DNA of 57,774 nt from Pseudanabaena sp. M085S1SP2A07QC (GCA_020404895.1 JADBWK010000170.1:1-57774), one strand, 5' to 3'; positions 17,344-26,685 are shown, counted from the first letter of the stretch. Made by a program: numbers and translations. The notes: generated by a model not told the origin, from the sequence alone.

Positions 17344-18678
17344 ATGCAAATATCTTTAGAAAATCTATTAGAAGAACTATCTGGCATCGAAGCGATCGCA
17401 AATCCGACCCAAGTTGCTAAACTCTCAGAGGATTATTTTCATTTTAGTCCAGTGCTTGTTCCATTACTGACTGGCAAAGTTGGCGATACAGTAGTCCGAC
17501 CCAAAAATGAAAGCGAGGTATTGAGAATAGCTAAAGCCTCAGTAAAATATCAAATCCCGCTCACATTGCGCGGGAGTGGGACTGGGAACTATGGACAATG
17601 CACACCGCTCAAAGGTGGCATAATTTTAGAAACTTCACGCTTACAAGAAATCAAATGGATTAAAGCTGGATTAGCTCGTGTAGAGACAGGCGTGAAACTA
17701 GCTGCACTCGACAAACAAGCTCAAGAGATTGGATGGGAATCACGTATGGTTCCATCTACTTATAGAATTGCTACGGTCGGTGGATTTATCTCTGGTGGAA
17801 GTGGCGGGATTGGCTCTGTTATGTATGGGCAATTGCGAGATCGCGGTAATTTGAGGGCTGTGCGGGTAGTCACCCTCGAAGATGAGCCGCGCATCATTGA
17901 ATTGCGAGGAGATGATGTCCAAAAGGTCAATCATGCCTATGGAACTAATGGCATTATTACCGAACTGGAAGTTCCCCTTGCGCCAGCCTATGCTTGGATG
18001 GAATGCATTGTTAGCTTCACCGAATTCATGACTGCCGCCAGATTTGGGCAAGCTCTCGGCAATAGCGACGGCATCATCAAAAAGATGATTAGCGTTCATG
18101 CTGCGCCGATTCCAAGCTATTTTGCGGCTTTGCAAAGCTATATTCCGACAGGTTCTCATTGTGCTTTAGTCCTAGTCGCCGAGAGCGATCGCGAGCCATT
18201 TCTAAGCCTAGTCCAAGAATTTCATGGCGAGATTTGCTATGAGAAAAGTGCTCAAGAAGCTAGCAAAGGTATCAGTCTAGTTGAGTTCACATGGAATCAC
18301 ACGACCCTACATGCTCGTGTTGCCGATTCATCCCTCACTTATCTCCAGAGCCTATTTTTGAATGATCCAAAGCTAGAGCTTGTGCAGCAGATGCATGAGT
18401 ATTTTGGCGATGAAGTCATCATGCATCTTGAGTTCATTAAGGTAAATGGAGTCGTCATTCCTGCGGCGATTCAGATTGTCCGTTTTACCGATAGCGATCG
18501 CCTGAATGCGATTATTGAATATCACGAATCGCAGGGTGTATTTATCGCCAATCCTCACACCTATATTCTCGAAGATGGCGGTATGAAGACAATTGATTAC
18601 GAGCAACTAAACTTCAAGCGCATGGTCGATCCATACGGACTGATGAATCCAGACAAAATGAAAGCATGGCAAATGTAA
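17344..18678 (+). CDS. FAD-binding oxidoreductase (GlcD-like)
   Basis: A 444-residue FAD/FMN-containing dehydrogenase of the COG0277 class. The FAD_binding_4 (PCMH) domain covers about residues 40-220: VVRPKNESEVLRIAKAS, TLRGSGTGNYGQCTPLKGG, GGFISGGSGGIGSVMYG and AYGTNGIITELEVPLA. The remainder is the substrate domain, without the Cys-rich iron-sulfur region of GlcF. Glycolate or lactate-type hydroxyacids are the usual substrates, but the specificity is not readable here. Monocistronic, with a terminator overlapping its stop. Confidence 0.85.
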   Translation: MQISLENLLEELSGIEAIANPTQVAKLSEDYFHFSPVLVPLLTGKVGDTVVRPKNESEVLRIAKASVKYQIPLTLRGSGTGNYGQCTPLKGGIILETSRLQEIKWIKAGLARVETGVKLAALDKQAQEIGWESRMVPSTYRIATVGGFISGGSGGIGSVMYGQLRDRGNLRAVRVVTLEDEPRIIELRGDDVQKVNHAYGTNGIITELEVPLAPAYAWMECIVSFTEFMTAARFGQALGNSDGIIKKMISVHAAPIPSYFAALQSYIPTGSHCALVLVAESDREPFLSLVQEFHGEICYEKSAQEASKGISLVEFTWNHTTLHARVADSSLTYLQSLFLNDPKLELVQQMHEYFGDEVIMHLEFIKVNGVVIPAAIQIVRFTDSDRLNAIIEYHESQGVFIANPHTYILEDGGMKTIDYEQLNFKRMVDPYGLMNPDKMKAWQM

Positions 18679-18731
18679 AAACCCAAAAGAATGAGATGGC
18701 GCTTCGCGCCATCTCATTCTTTTGGGTTTTT
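18677..18731 (+). terminator. Terminator hairpin
   Basis: A 55-nt perfect hairpin (AAAAACCCAAAAGAATGAGA arms, GGCGCTTCGCGCC apex) ending in five T. It starts within the TAA stop of the oxidoreductase gene, so the repeat appears to supply the stop. Confidence 0.85.
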
Positions 18732-18792
18732 ACGCATTGGCGATCGCAGGCTAAACTATACATAACTTTACAATGCGATTGCTTTGGCTGCC

Positions 18793-20214
18793 ATGACTGC
18801 AAATACTTTACTGAGAGAAAATCTTTATCCTAACGACTCCCAAGAGCAAAGTTTACCTGCGGGCGGACTAGATCCTGATCGTTTTGACTGGCAAGAGGTT
18901 TGGTATCCCGTCTTTTATATCGAAGACTTAGATAAAGCTAAACCATCGAAATTCACCTTGTTAGAGCGTGACCTAGTGATTTGGTGGGATCGTCAGACTA
19001 ATGCATGGAAAGCCTTTGACGATCGCTGTCCCCATCGCCTTGTACCTCTATCGGAAGGAAGAATTGCTGAAGATGGCTTATTAGAATGTCCTTATCACGG
19101 CTGGGCTTTTAAAGGTGATGGAAGCTGCGATCGCATTCCTCAGCAACCTGAAGGAGGAACTGCCCATACCTCTAAACGTGCTTGTGTAGCATCATTACCC
19201 ACTGCTGAGCGCCAAGGAATGTTATTTATTTACGCAGGAAACCCAGAAAATGCATCTCAAGTCAAAATCCCAATTATCGAGCCTCTAGAAACCGAGACGG
19301 AAAAATGGACACTGTTTGGTACATTTCGCGACTTGCCCTATGATGCACTTACTCTTTTAGAAAACGTTCTTGATGCGAGTCATCTTCCATTTACGCATCA
19401 CAAGTCAGTTGGTAATCGAGCCAATGCGGCTCCCATGATACTAGAGATTCTTGAAAGCAATAAAAATGGGTTTAACGGTATATGGGAAGAGGGTCCTAGA
19501 CGTGGGAAATTAGGGAAACAAGATACTACTTTTATCGCTCCTGCGACAATGTGGCATGATCTCACTTCCAAACAATTTGGTAGAACGATGACAGTGGTTT
19601 ATGCTACTCCAACTCGCAAGGGGGAATGCCGTTTATTTGCCAGATTCCCTTTTCAATTCAGCTCTGCAATTCCGAGATTCTTCATTAGCATCACTCCACG
19701 TTGGTATTCACACATTGGACAGAATGGAATTCTCGAAGACGATCAAATATTTTTGCATTATCAAGAGCGATATCTTGAGCAAGCACTTGCCAAACCAGAG
19801 GTTGATGGAAATTATGCTAAAGCATTCTATCTAACGACTCCAGCAGATACCTATGTTTCTGAGCTACGGAAATGGGTAACCCGTTATGAAGCCGATCTCT
19901 TCGCTGATCAAAGATTGAAAGCTCCTTTGGCAAAAACAGTTCTTCTAGATCGTTATCATTCCCATACTTCTAAATGTGCGAGTTGTAGTCAAGCTCTACA
20001 AAATGTTCGCAAGATTAAAACGATCAGTAAAATAGTCGCAGCGATCGCATGGACAATCAGCCCCTTAATTAGCTACTTTTTTGCCCCTGCAAATTTGCTA
20101 GTGATTTTACTAAGTTCTATTCCCATGGCGATCGCGATCGCTTTATGGTTAATATGTAACAAACTAGAACAGAAGTTTATCTACGGTCAAGAAATTCCAT
20201 TGCGAAATCTATAA
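18793..20214 (+). CDS. Rieske oxygenase, pheophorbide a oxygenase-like
   Basis: A 473-residue membrane-bound Rieske oxygenase of the PaO/TIC55/ACD1 group. The Rieske 2Fe-2S ligands are in RCPHRLVPLSEGR and ECPYHGWAF. The mononuclear iron motif is LENVLDASHLPFTHH. The PaO domain follows to about residue 390, then a CxxC (SKCASCSQA) and two hydrophobic segments near the C-terminus (ISPLISYFFAPANLLVILL and MAIAIALWLI). Plant relatives act in chlorophyll breakdown or at the envelope; cyanobacterial substrates are not settled. The ATG at 18793 (MTANTLL) is preferred over an upstream in-frame TTG at 18784. No strong ribosome-binding site is visible. Confidence 0.85.
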   Translation: MTANTLLRENLYPNDSQEQSLPAGGLDPDRFDWQEVWYPVFYIEDLDKAKPSKFTLLERDLVIWWDRQTNAWKAFDDRCPHRLVPLSEGRIAEDGLLECPYHGWAFKGDGSCDRIPQQPEGGTAHTSKRACVASLPTAERQGMLFIYAGNPENASQVKIPIIEPLETETEKWTLFGTFRDLPYDALTLLENVLDASHLPFTHHKSVGNRANAAPMILEILESNKNGFNGIWEEGPRRGKLGKQDTTFIAPATMWHDLTSKQFGRTMTVVYATPTRKGECRLFARFPFQFSSAIPRFFISITPRWYSHIGQNGILEDDQIFLHYQERYLEQALAKPEVDGNYAKAFYLTTPADTYVSELRKWVTRYEADLFADQRLKAPLAKTVLLDRYHSHTSKCASCSQALQNVRKIKTISKIVAAIAWTISPLISYFFAPANLLVILLSSIPMAIAIALWLICNKLEQKFIYGQEIPLRNL

Positions 20215-20398
20215 TGATCGCCACTTTAGCGTCCCACAAGAGAAGCAGAGCATTACTCTGCTCCTCTTATGGGGTTCATACGATCAGGGGAACTGCTGTG
20301 CGCCCTCGAACTTATATACTGGCGATTGCTTATCTGAGGCTAAAGGTGTCACAACGAATAGATACCTCTAGCTTATAGAAATAACTGGAGAAAACCCG

Positions 20399-20953
20399 AT
20401 GATAAAACTCTATGGTGGTGCAAGAAGTCGCGCCTCAATCGTCAAATGGTATCTAGAAGAATTGCAAGCTCCTTATGAGCTTCAACTACTTGACATGAAA
20501 GTTGGAGAACATTTGCAGCCCGAATTCTTGGCAATTAATCCCTTTGGTAAAGTACCCGCGATCGCAGATGGTGATTTTCTACTATGGGAGTCAGGCGCAA
20601 TTTTGCTGTACCTTGCCGATAAATATGCAGAGGTAAAAACATTAGAAGAAAGAGCGATCGCCTCTCAATGGGTCTTGTTTGCAAATTCTACGCTGGGTAA
20701 TGGCTTATTTATCGCTGAAACTCGCGAAAAAGAAGCTCCTCGATTGCTTAGTGGCTTAAACAAGATTCTTGAAAAAAATTCTTATATTACTGGCGATTAT
20801 CTCACCGTATCTGATATTGCCGTTGGCACGATTCTTGGCTATGCAATTATGATGGTGCAAATGTCCTATGCTGACTATCCTGCGATCGATGCTTACATGA
20901 AACGGATTAGCGATCGCCCAGCTTACAAAAAAGCAATTTTAGGTATTGAATAA
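20399..20953 (+). CDS. Glutathione S-transferase family protein
   Basis: A 184-residue GST. The thioredoxin-like N-terminal domain (MIKLYGGARSRASIVKWYLE, FLAINPFGKVPAIADGDF, LWESGAILLYLADKY) includes the conserved cis-Pro and the ES glutathione-binding pair. The C-terminal helical domain contains YITGDYLTVSDIAVGTILG. The active-site Ser/Cys position is occupied within GGARSRAS. It probably handles glutathione conjugation or peroxide detoxification. GGAG lies about 11 nt upstream of the ATG. The terminator directly after the stop is shared with psbJ on the other strand. Confidence 0.85.
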   Translation: MIKLYGGARSRASIVKWYLEELQAPYELQLLDMKVGEHLQPEFLAINPFGKVPAIADGDFLLWESGAILLYLADKYAEVKTLEERAIASQWVLFANSTLGNGLFIAETREKEAPRLLSGLNKILEKNSYITGDYLTVSDIAVGTILGYAIMMVQMSYADYPAIDAYMKRISDRPAYKKAILGIE

Positions 20954-20988
20954 AAAAAGGGGGAGCGCAATGCGCTCCCCCTTTTTTT
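20952..20988. terminator. Bidirectional terminator between gst and psbJ
   Basis: AAAAAAAGGGGGAGCGC arm, AAT loop, and the matching arm ending in seven T. The symmetrical A and T runs let it serve both converging genes. Confidence 0.9.
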
Positions 20989-20996
20989 ATGGAAAT

Positions 20997-21116
20997 TTAG
21001 CTAGCAGAGCCAAGCCCTACGTAGGAACCATAAAAGAATAGACCGACAACAACCAGTACGCCAGTACCAGCAACTGTGGCAACTACCCAAAGCGGAATAC
21101 GTCCATTTTGAAGCAT
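20997..21116 (-). CDS. psbJ: Photosystem II reaction centre protein J
   Basis: 39 residues starting [20 protein letters not shown], one transmembrane helix, ending [12 protein letters not shown]. It is the last gene of psbEFLJ and matches the family length (39-40). PsbJ lies near cytochrome b559 in photosystem II and influences plastoquinone exchange and assembly. A purine-rich ribosome-binding site (GGAGG) lies about 7 nt upstream. Translated by hand from the sequence; too short for standard ORF calling. Confidence 0.95.
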   Translation of the reverse strand: MLQNGRIPLWVVATVAGTGVLVVVGLFFYGSYVGLGSAS

Positions 21117-21162
21117 GAATTAAACCTCCAGATAAAATGATTTTATGAAATGAATTGCAAAC

Positions 21163-21279
21163 CTAGTTGAAGAAATAACTGGAAAAAAGTAGCACAGTCA
21201 CGAAAATCAGCAGTAGTCCCAAGAAGAGAGAAGTACGGTTCAACTCTACAGGTTGGCTGTTAGGATTTTTAGGAGCCAT
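21163..21279 (-). CDS. psbL: Photosystem II reaction centre protein L
   Basis: 38 residues starting [20 protein letters not shown], with one transmembrane helix and the conserved ending LLFSSYFFN. PsbL sits at the photosystem II monomer interface next to the QA site. Third gene of the operon, 73 nt after psbF. Confidence 0.95.
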   Translation of the reverse strand: MAPKNPNSQPVELNRTSLFLGLLLIFVTVLLFSSYFFN

Positions 21280-21352
21280 AGGAGGGTAAGAAGGTAAAAG
21301 GAAAAAGGAAAAAGTTTAGTTTAAGCAAAAGCAAAACTGAAATGAGTATCAA

Positions 21353-21487
21353 TTAGCGGCTGATGAATTGCATAGCTGCGATCGCACCAATGAAGAATAC
21401 GGTAGGAACGCCTAAACCGTGAACTGCTAGCCAACGGAAAGTGAATACAGGATATTGAACAGGTTGATTAGGATTATTGCTTGCCAT
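21353..21487 (-). CDS. psbF: Cytochrome b559 beta subunit
   Basis: 44 residues with [20 protein letters not shown]. The His in AVHGL is the axial haem ligand paired with the PsbE His. Single transmembrane helix, canonical end FISR. Second gene of psbEFLJ. Confidence 0.97.
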   Translation of the reverse strand: MASNNPNQPVQYPVFTFRWLAVHGLGVPTVFFIGAIAAMQFISR

Positions 21488-21579
21488 AGTTATTAATTAT
21501 TGGATGCGTTGATTTTGGTCGTTGATTTTGGTCGTTAAGTTTATAGCTACAAACTTAACGAAATGCTTTGAGCCAAGCG

Positions 21580-21822
21580 CTATTTACCCATTTGGATATC
21601 TTTGGCAGGATTGTAGCGATCAGTTACAAGAGGTGCGGTCTGACGATCTTGACTGTAATACTCGTTGGGGCGTGGTGTGCCAAATACGTCATAAGCTAAG
21701 CCTGTGCTTACAAATAGCCAACCTGCCAAAAACAACGCAGGGATGGTAAGGCTGTGGATTAGCCAATAACGAACGCTAGTAATAATGTCGGAAAATGGGC
21801 GTTCTCCAGTAGTACCTGCCAT
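21580..21822 (-). CDS. psbE: Cytochrome b559 alpha subunit
   Basis: 80 residues, canonical length 80-84. The haem-ligand His is in [16 protein letters not shown], followed by one transmembrane helix and a lumenal domain with [13 protein letters not shown]. Cytochrome b559 is required for photosystem II assembly and protects against photoinhibition. It is the first gene of psbEFLJ (spacings 92, 73 and 46 nt). In many cyanobacteria rubA and ycf48 precede psbE; here the 500 nt upstream holds only repeats, so the operon probably starts at its own promoter just upstream. Confidence 0.97.
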   Translation of the reverse strand: MAGTTGERPFSDIITSVRYWLIHSLTIPALFLAGWLFVSTGLAYDVFGTPRPNEYYSQDRQTAPLVTDRYNPAKDIQMGK

Positions 21823-21921
21823 AACAGTCCTCTAAATGTGTGATGTTTAAAATCTTTATCTTAAATAATAATTTACTATTGTACATACTTGCCATCGCAT
21901 AGATAAAACAATAACCCTTTC

Positions 21922-22025
21922 ATACCAATTTACAAAAGTGGGACGACACTTCTGTGAATTGCAACCCAAACCCAGCGAGGGTTTTACAAGCACAAAAATG
22001 GCGTAGCCATTTTGTGCTTTGGTAT
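21922..22025. repeat. AATACCAA element upstream of psbE
   Basis: 104 bp, left ATACCAATTTACAAAAGT, right TTTTGTGCTTTGGTAT. It matches the intact copy at 53287-53389 with several differences in the middle. It lies about 100 bp upstream of psbE, close enough to affect its promoter. Confidence 0.75.
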
Positions 22026-22065
22026 CACTGATGTATTGTGTAAATAATTCAGGATTGTTAATTAT

Positions 22066-22214
22066 AAGTAGACACGCTTAATTAATTGCATACCCAAGTC
22101 TGTAAGGTTGCGCACCTGCGAAGCGCAACCTTACAGGTATTCTGCAAAGTGCTGTCGCTGTCGCTAGTCTTGTTGGGACTTAAAGAAGACGAGTAGCGCC
22201 GCTACTCGTCTTCT
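22066..22214. repeat. Repeat cluster in the spacer upstream of psbE
   Basis: It holds the AAGTAGACACGC motif at 22066-22095 (inverted relative to 505-534), a hairpin at 22099-22139 (CTGTAAGGTTGCGC arms; similar core near 51500) and a perfect hairpin at 22184-22214 (AGAAGACGAGTAGCG arms). No coding signal between 21823 and 22322. Confidence 0.7.
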
Positions 22215-22322
22215 GAGGTTTTGATTGAGCCTAAAATTAGGAACTGGAATAGATCCCCCATGCCCCACTTTTTAAGAAATTGAGTGGGATATCTTAGAGC
22301 TTTAGACCTCAGCAAGTAATTC

Positions 22323-22604
22323 TTACATGGTTTCTAAAAGTAAAGGTATAAACTCCCTTGATCGAGACAACCAAGCCATAAAAGTATGCAAACTAATATT
22401 AATAGTAATTTGAATACTTTTATACATTTTAACTTTATTTAATTCAACTTTAGCATCATTAAAAATACTGGCATTAAGAGCACCAACTATCTCTTTTTGT
22501 AGTCGTCCTGTTTGAGAGAAAACAGCATCATCTTTATCAATTAACATCTGTATAAGCTGTAATAAAATACTTTTCCCTGTAGCCTAAGCCACAACAAAAA
22601 GTTA
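22323..22604 (-). pseudogene. Possible P-loop ATPase remnant
   Basis: The reading frame gives FVVA, a TAG, then ATGKSILLQLIQMLIDKDDA and a further 60 residues ending REFIPLLLETM. ATGKS followed by a hydrophobic helix looks like a Walker A motif of a replication or primase-type ATPase. No N-terminal part survives. It may be a degraded phage or plasmid gene. The reading as a P-loop rests only on this short motif. Confidence 0.25.
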
Positions 22605-22660
22605 GATCTTCACAATCTATATTTACACTTTTAATTTGATCTAGATTTTTAATATTAAGC

Positions 22661-22750
22661 TATAGCAGTCCTATATCATTTATGGATTTTTGGTTTGAGG
22701 AAGGACATCCCATAGGGATGTCCTTCCTCAAACCATTTAGGATTGCTATA
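22661..22750. mobile_element. MITE with TATAGCA ends
   Basis: 90 bp. Left TATAGCAGTCCTA, right TAGGATTGCTATA (one mismatch as inverted repeat), TA at both ends, as for the element inside the HEPN gene. The internal palindrome has arms TGGTTTGAGGAAGGACATCC. Confidence 0.8.
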
Positions 22751-22800
22751 TATCATAAGAATTAGCTAATAGGTCAATTAGAAAATGCTAATAGAAAATG

Positions 22801-23847
22801 CTAAAAAATGGATAAAAGATCAATTAGAGCTTCATTTTGCTCGTCAGTACCAACAGTAATGCGTAATTTATCAGCTAGCCCTACTTGATTGAAATAGCGA
22901 ACTAAAATCCCAGCCTCTTTGAGTTTTAAATAAATCTCTTCTGCATTGCTTTTAGGGGGTGTTGCCAATATAAAATTACCGTGAGATTCCAGTACTTTAA
23001 AATCAAGGTTTTTGAGATCTAAAGTAAGTTTAGTGCGCGATCGCTTAACTTTTTCAGCACAGGTCTTTTTATATTCTTGATCGTACATGGCGGCTGTCCC
23101 CATAGCGATCGCAACTGCATCAATGTTGTAGCTATCTTTAACTTTAAATAGTCCCGATAAAAGCTGAGGATTCGCAATTCCAAAACCTAGCCGTAATCCT
23201 GCCAATGAGTAACCCTTAGACAAGGTTCGTAACACAATTACGTTGTCGAATTCTTGTACTAATGACAAAGCGGAATATTCAGCAAAATCGACATAGGCTT
23301 CATCGATCGCCAAAATGCCAGAAACTTGTTGGGCTAGTTTGCGTAAATCGTCCAACGCTACTGAATGCCCCGATGGGCTGTTGGGTGAAGCAATAAAGGT
23401 CACTGCCCCATTTGCCGCTACGAGTTCATCAATTGGCAACTGAAAGTCTTCACCATAGGGAACTTCGACTATTTCCGCAGGTTGCATTGCTGACAAAGTG
23501 CGGTAAAGCACGTAGGTTGGCATCGGGTAAACAACTTTGCGATCGCAACCTTCCGCACAAGCCCGAATCAAAATATTTAAAATATCATCACTACCATTGC
23601 CAACAATTACCCAATCTTTAGGTACACCTAGTACATCACTTACGGCTCGGCAAAATTCATGGGCAAAGGGGTCAGGATAGCGTCGCAGAGAATCACTATC
23701 AATATTTTGTAAAGCAGCGATCGCCTTTGGCGAGGGCGGATAGGGATTTTCGTTAGTATTTAGCTTGATAACTTTGATGCCAGACTTGGGTTGTTCCCCA
23801 GGAACGTAACCAGTCATAGCATCAATGGCGGGGCGAAAGTAGCTCAT
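22801..23847 (-). CDS. hisC: Histidinol-phosphate aminotransferase
   Basis: 348 residues from the ATG at 23847 (MSYFRPAIDAMTGYVPGEQP); an in-frame TTG 15 nt upstream is less likely. It is a PLP-dependent class I/II aminotransferase that converts imidazole acetol phosphate to histidinol phosphate with glutamate. Visible motifs: KLNTNENPYPPSPKA near the N-terminus, GNGSDDIL, ASPNSPSGH, and the PLP lysine in LRTLSKGYSLAGLRLGFG. The C-terminal domain ends LRITVGTDEQNEALIDLL. Monocistronic; no other his genes are nearby, which is usual in cyanobacteria. Confidence 0.93.
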   Translation of the reverse strand: MSYFRPAIDAMTGYVPGEQPKSGIKVIKLNTNENPYPPSPKAIAALQNIDSDSLRRYPDPFAHEFCRAVSDVLGVPKDWVIVGNGSDDILNILIRACAEGCDRKVVYPMPTYVLYRTLSAMQPAEIVEVPYGEDFQLPIDELVAANGAVTFIASPNSPSGHSVALDDLRKLAQQVSGILAIDEAYVDFAEYSALSLVQEFDNVIVLRTLSKGYSLAGLRLGFGIANPQLLSGLFKVKDSYNIDAVAIAMGTAAMYDQEYKKTCAEKVKRSRTKLTLDLKNLDFKVLESHGNFILATPPKSNAEEIYLKLKEAGILVRYFNQVGLADKLRITVGTDEQNEALIDLLSIF

Positions 23848-23917
23848 GGGGAGAAGTAACAAGTAAAAGGTAAAAAGTAAAAATTTAGGTCAGGTCTTTT
23901 ATTGTATCGCGATCATA

Positions 23918-23991
23918 ATAAAGCCGTCTAACGTCAAAAAGTAGTGGCAGTTCATGAACTGCCACTACTTTTTGACGTTAGACAGCTTTAT
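23918..23991. repeat. 74-bp palindrome overlapping the end of rbcR
   Basis: Arms ATAAAGC(C/T)GTCTAACGTC extended to AAAAAGTAGTGGCAGTTCAT around a palindromic centre. The last codons and stop of rbcR (GAT AAA GCT GTC TAA) lie in its right arm. Confidence 0.85.
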
Positions 23992-24907
23992 CACGAAATA
24001 CTGGCAAAACTTCATTACAAAAAGCCTCAGTTGCCTTAGAGCGATAACGATTAGGATTACGAATTTGCAATAACATCCGTTTAATAACCACTCCATCAAT
24101 ACGGACTTGTTGTAAAGCCCCCATTTGCAATTCTTTTTCGATCGCTGTTATCGACAAAAATGCCGCACCTAATCCCGCCTGTACAGCATTTTTGATTGCC
24201 TCAATCGAGTTTAATTCCATCGCGATCGACAACTGACGCGGATCAACGCCACTATCTAGCAGCACGCGATCAATCGCCTTACGAATCGTTGATTGAGAGT
24301 CGAGAGTAATAAATTGCAACTTGTACAACTCCTCAATTGGTAAAGCCCCCACCTGAGCTAGCGGATGAGAAGTTGGTAGAATTAGCGCTAGTTCATCCTC
24401 AGCATAGGGTGTAATCTCTAAGGAGTCCAGTAAATCCGCAGGAATTTCTCCCCCAATAATCGCCAAGTCCACTTGTCCATTAGCAACACTCCATGCAGTT
24501 CGCCTTGTAGAATGAACATGGAGTTGAACCGAGACTTCTGGATATTTCTTGCGAAATAAGCCGATCATTTGTGGCATGAGGTAGGTTCCTGTCGTTTGAC
24601 TAGCACCTATAATTAGAGTCCCACCATTTAAATTTTGTAAATCGTCAATGGCGCGACAAGTTTCTTGACAAAGGCTTAAAATGCGATCGCCATAGGAAAG
24701 TAATAACTGTCCTGCCTCCGTCAACTGTGCTCTTCTGCCCCCGCGATCAAACAAAGGCACATCTAGCTGTCGCTCTAGGTGTTGGACTTGCAAACTAACT
24801 GCGGGTTGAGACACATATAGACTATCGGCGGCGCGTTTGAAGCTACCCTCAGCAGCGATCGCCTTGAGAATGCGTAATTGGTCTAGGGTGAACGGTATGT
24901 CGATCAT
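23978..24907 (-). CDS. rbcR: LysR-type regulator RbcR
   Basis: 309 residues. The winged HTH covers residues 5-65 ([35 protein letters not shown]) and the effector-binding domain follows with [18 protein letters not shown] and LDSQSTIRK. These phrases are diagnostic of the cyanobacterial/plastid RbcR group, which controls RuBisCO and carbon-concentrating genes in response to carbon metabolites. The final residues FRDKAV and the stop are encoded in the arm of a palindromic repeat, so the C-terminus has been reshaped slightly. It is divergent from the next gene with only 19 nt between start codons. Confidence 0.9.
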   Translation of the reverse strand: MIDIPFTLDQLRILKAIAAEGSFKRAADSLYVSQPAVSLQVQHLERQLDVPLFDRGGRRAQLTEAGQLLLSYGDRILSLCQETCRAIDDLQNLNGGTLIIGASQTTGTYLMPQMIGLFRKKYPEVSVQLHVHSTRRTAWSVANGQVDLAIIGGEIPADLLDSLEITPYAEDELALILPTSHPLAQVGALPIEELYKLQFITLDSQSTIRKAIDRVLLDSGVDPRQLSIAMELNSIEAIKNAVQAGLGAAFLSITAIEKELQMGALQQVRIDGVVIKRMLLQIRNPNRYRSKATEAFCNEVLPVFRDKAV

Positions 24908-24926
24908 AGAAGCAGCGTGAGAAAAT

Positions 24927-25868
24927 ATGAGTCGGGAGGTTATTCAAGATTTTTTGAATTCAGCAGGAGTTGTGGGGATCTCCCTCACAAACCGCCGTAT
25001 GCGTCCTTATTTCTACGGATTAGATACCGTATTAGATCGGACAAAGCAAGCATTAGGTCAGGGAGTACTGCAAGTTATTGAGAATGTCCCCGAAGGGTTT
25101 GAATCTTTTGAGTTTTACTTTGCAGGTCATATTGTTTTGATTTACAAGTTGACACATGGATTAGTACTACTAGTACTTACAGACAGCGACCTGAAGCTGG
25201 TTGACTACAGTCGGGGCATTACCAAAATCAAGCATCTGATCGAGACAGATACATACAACACAGTCTCACACTTTAAGCTCTTATTAGGTTCGATACCTCA
25301 GCAATCCTTGTCAAATTCACATTGGAATATAACTGCGCCAGAGGCAAATGTCCAAGAACCATCGACGATACAGAGATTAACTAGTTCTATTAATCTTCCC
25401 AATCCAGAGGCGATCGCAGATAAGACATCTCTTGGCTCAGTTAATGCAAGAGTCCAAATTGACAAACAAACAAATGCCATAGCTAGCCCAAGAGCAAATG
25501 CAATTGCAAGTAATACAAATACACAGATACAGATACAGTCAAACAAAAATAAACCTCAAACACCTCCGACAGATGCTGCCACAGCTTCCTCAAATACGCC
25601 TATAGCTACCAATAACCCTACACAAATCACCGATAGTTCTTCTAAGTTAGTATCAGCGAAAAGTGCGCCGCAAGAGTATAAGTTAGATGAACTTTTAGTT
25701 GCTTTGAACAAACTAAGTCTCTTTACGACTCAATATCTGGGGAAGGTCGTAGTTACAAATTATTGGAAATCTAGTCGTCCCGCCTCAACGTGGTTATCTG
25801 AGTTTGAAATCGATCGCAGTGGTCAAATAACACACCCAAAACAAGCCGCTATCTCCTGCGATCCTTAG
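24927..25868 (+). CDS. Roadblock/LC7-like cyanobacterial protein, truncated by TAG
   Basis: 313 residues. Residues 1-118 ([59 protein letters not shown]) have the layout of a roadblock/LC7-like domain. A Ser/Thr/Asn/Ala-rich disordered linker (about 125-245) follows, then a helical domain ([31 protein letters not shown]). After the TAG at 25866 the frame continues for 41 codons (SWVFAYIKRCKQVIRNFDQM) until a palindromic repeat brings TAA at 25992. This looks like the native C-terminal helix, lost by a CAG-to-TAG change. Function unknown; the shared divergent promoter region with rbcR suggests linked regulation. Confidence 0.75.
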   Translation: MSREVIQDFLNSAGVVGISLTNRRMRPYFYGLDTVLDRTKQALGQGVLQVIENVPEGFESFEFYFAGHIVLIYKLTHGLVLLVLTDSDLKLVDYSRGITKIKHLIETDTYNTVSHFKLLLGSIPQQSLSNSHWNITAPEANVQEPSTIQRLTSSINLPNPEAIADKTSLGSVNARVQIDKQTNAIASPRANAIASNTNTQIQIQSNKNKPQTPPTDAATASSNTPIATNNPTQITDSSSKLVSAKSAPQEYKLDELLVALNKLSLFTTQYLGKVVVTNYWKSSRPASTWLSEFEIDRSGQITHPKQAAISCDP

Positions 25869-25985
25869 CAAATTCAGCAAATTCAATCATGGGTATTTGC
25901 TTATATAAAACGTTGCAAACAAGTAATTCGTAATTTCGATCAAATGCTTGAACAAGACTGTCTTGATAGTCGCCAAAGGGAAATA

Positions 25986-26103
25986 TTACTCTAAACCCAA
26001 ATCTGTTGTGGCGGGATTTGCCCGCCACAACAGCTTTGGGTTTAGAGTAAATTGCTTACACTAACAAAATGCAATCCTTCGCATCTTGTTAGTGTAAGCA
26101 ATT
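25986..26103. repeat. Two adjacent palindromic repeats
   Basis: 25986-26050: TTACTCTAAACCCAAA arms with a GTGGCGGG core and the exact inverted end. 26050-26103: AATTGCTTACACTAACAA arms. They share one base at the junction. The first truncates the reading frame that follows the TAG of the upstream gene. Confidence 0.85.
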
Positions 26104-26190
26104 TTGCGGGAACTACTCCATGAACATACCTTAAATGAGCTAAACTAATCTTTGATATATAAAGGGAACAATTGTAGAGGCAAGCTAATA

Positions 26191-26685
26191 ATGGCTAAGC
26201 GTGTAAGAATTGAGCCTATTGCCCAAGTAGCGGATATTGCAACAAACGGTGCTTTACTGTCTGGCTTAATCGGAGACGAGCTGAATATTTTAAAAGAATG
26301 TGGTGGTCGCGGAATGTGTGCGACCTGTCATGTTTATATTCAAGATGGTATGTCTTCGCTTAGTCCAATGGGTAAGCGAGAACAGCGCACTTTAGAAGTC
26401 ATTACTACTTGCAAGCCAAACTCTAGACTTGCTTGTCAAGCCAAAGTGATGGGCGAAGGTATCGTGGTTGAACTTCCTGTTGGGATGTACGTCCAATCAA
26501 TCCAAGACATCGAAGCTTTAATTGGACGACGTTGTGAAAAACCATTACTTAGCCCAATTACTGGTCAGACATTAGTCGAAGTTGGTCAGTTAGTTTCGAG
26601 ATCAGTTGTTCGTCAACTAGAAAACACCAATTTCAGTGTCGGTGAACAATTGGCTAACACTAAAAGAGATGATATTTTTGAGTAA
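26191..26685 (+). CDS. 2Fe-2S ferredoxin-like protein (slr0148-like)
   Basis: 164 residues from ATG 26191 (MAKRVRIEPIAQVADIATNG), with AGAGG about 10 nt upstream; an in-frame ATG at 26152 would add 13 unlikely residues. The cluster ligands are in ECGGRGMCATCHVY (Cx5Cx2C) and RLACQAK. The C-terminal 60 residues (RRCEKPLLSPITGQTLVEVG) extend beyond plant-type ferredoxins. It is followed by V4R genes, a set that resembles the Synechocystis slr0144-slr0152 cluster linked to photosystem II assembly, so an electron-transfer or assembly role is inferred. Confidence 0.8.
   Translation: MAKRVRIEPIAQVADIATNGALLSGLIGDELNILKECGGRGMCATCHVYIQDGMSSLSPMGKREQRTLEVITTCKPNSRLACQAKVMGEGIVVELPVGMYVQSIQDIEALIGRRCEKPLLSPITGQTLVEVGQLVSRSVVRQLENTNFSVGEQLANTKRDDIFE

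Noticed and set aside
20215-20398. Small RNA or riboswitch between the Rieske oxygenase and GST genes
   Set aside because: Only a weak hairpin (AGCAGAG arms) is visible; no recognised riboswitch pattern.
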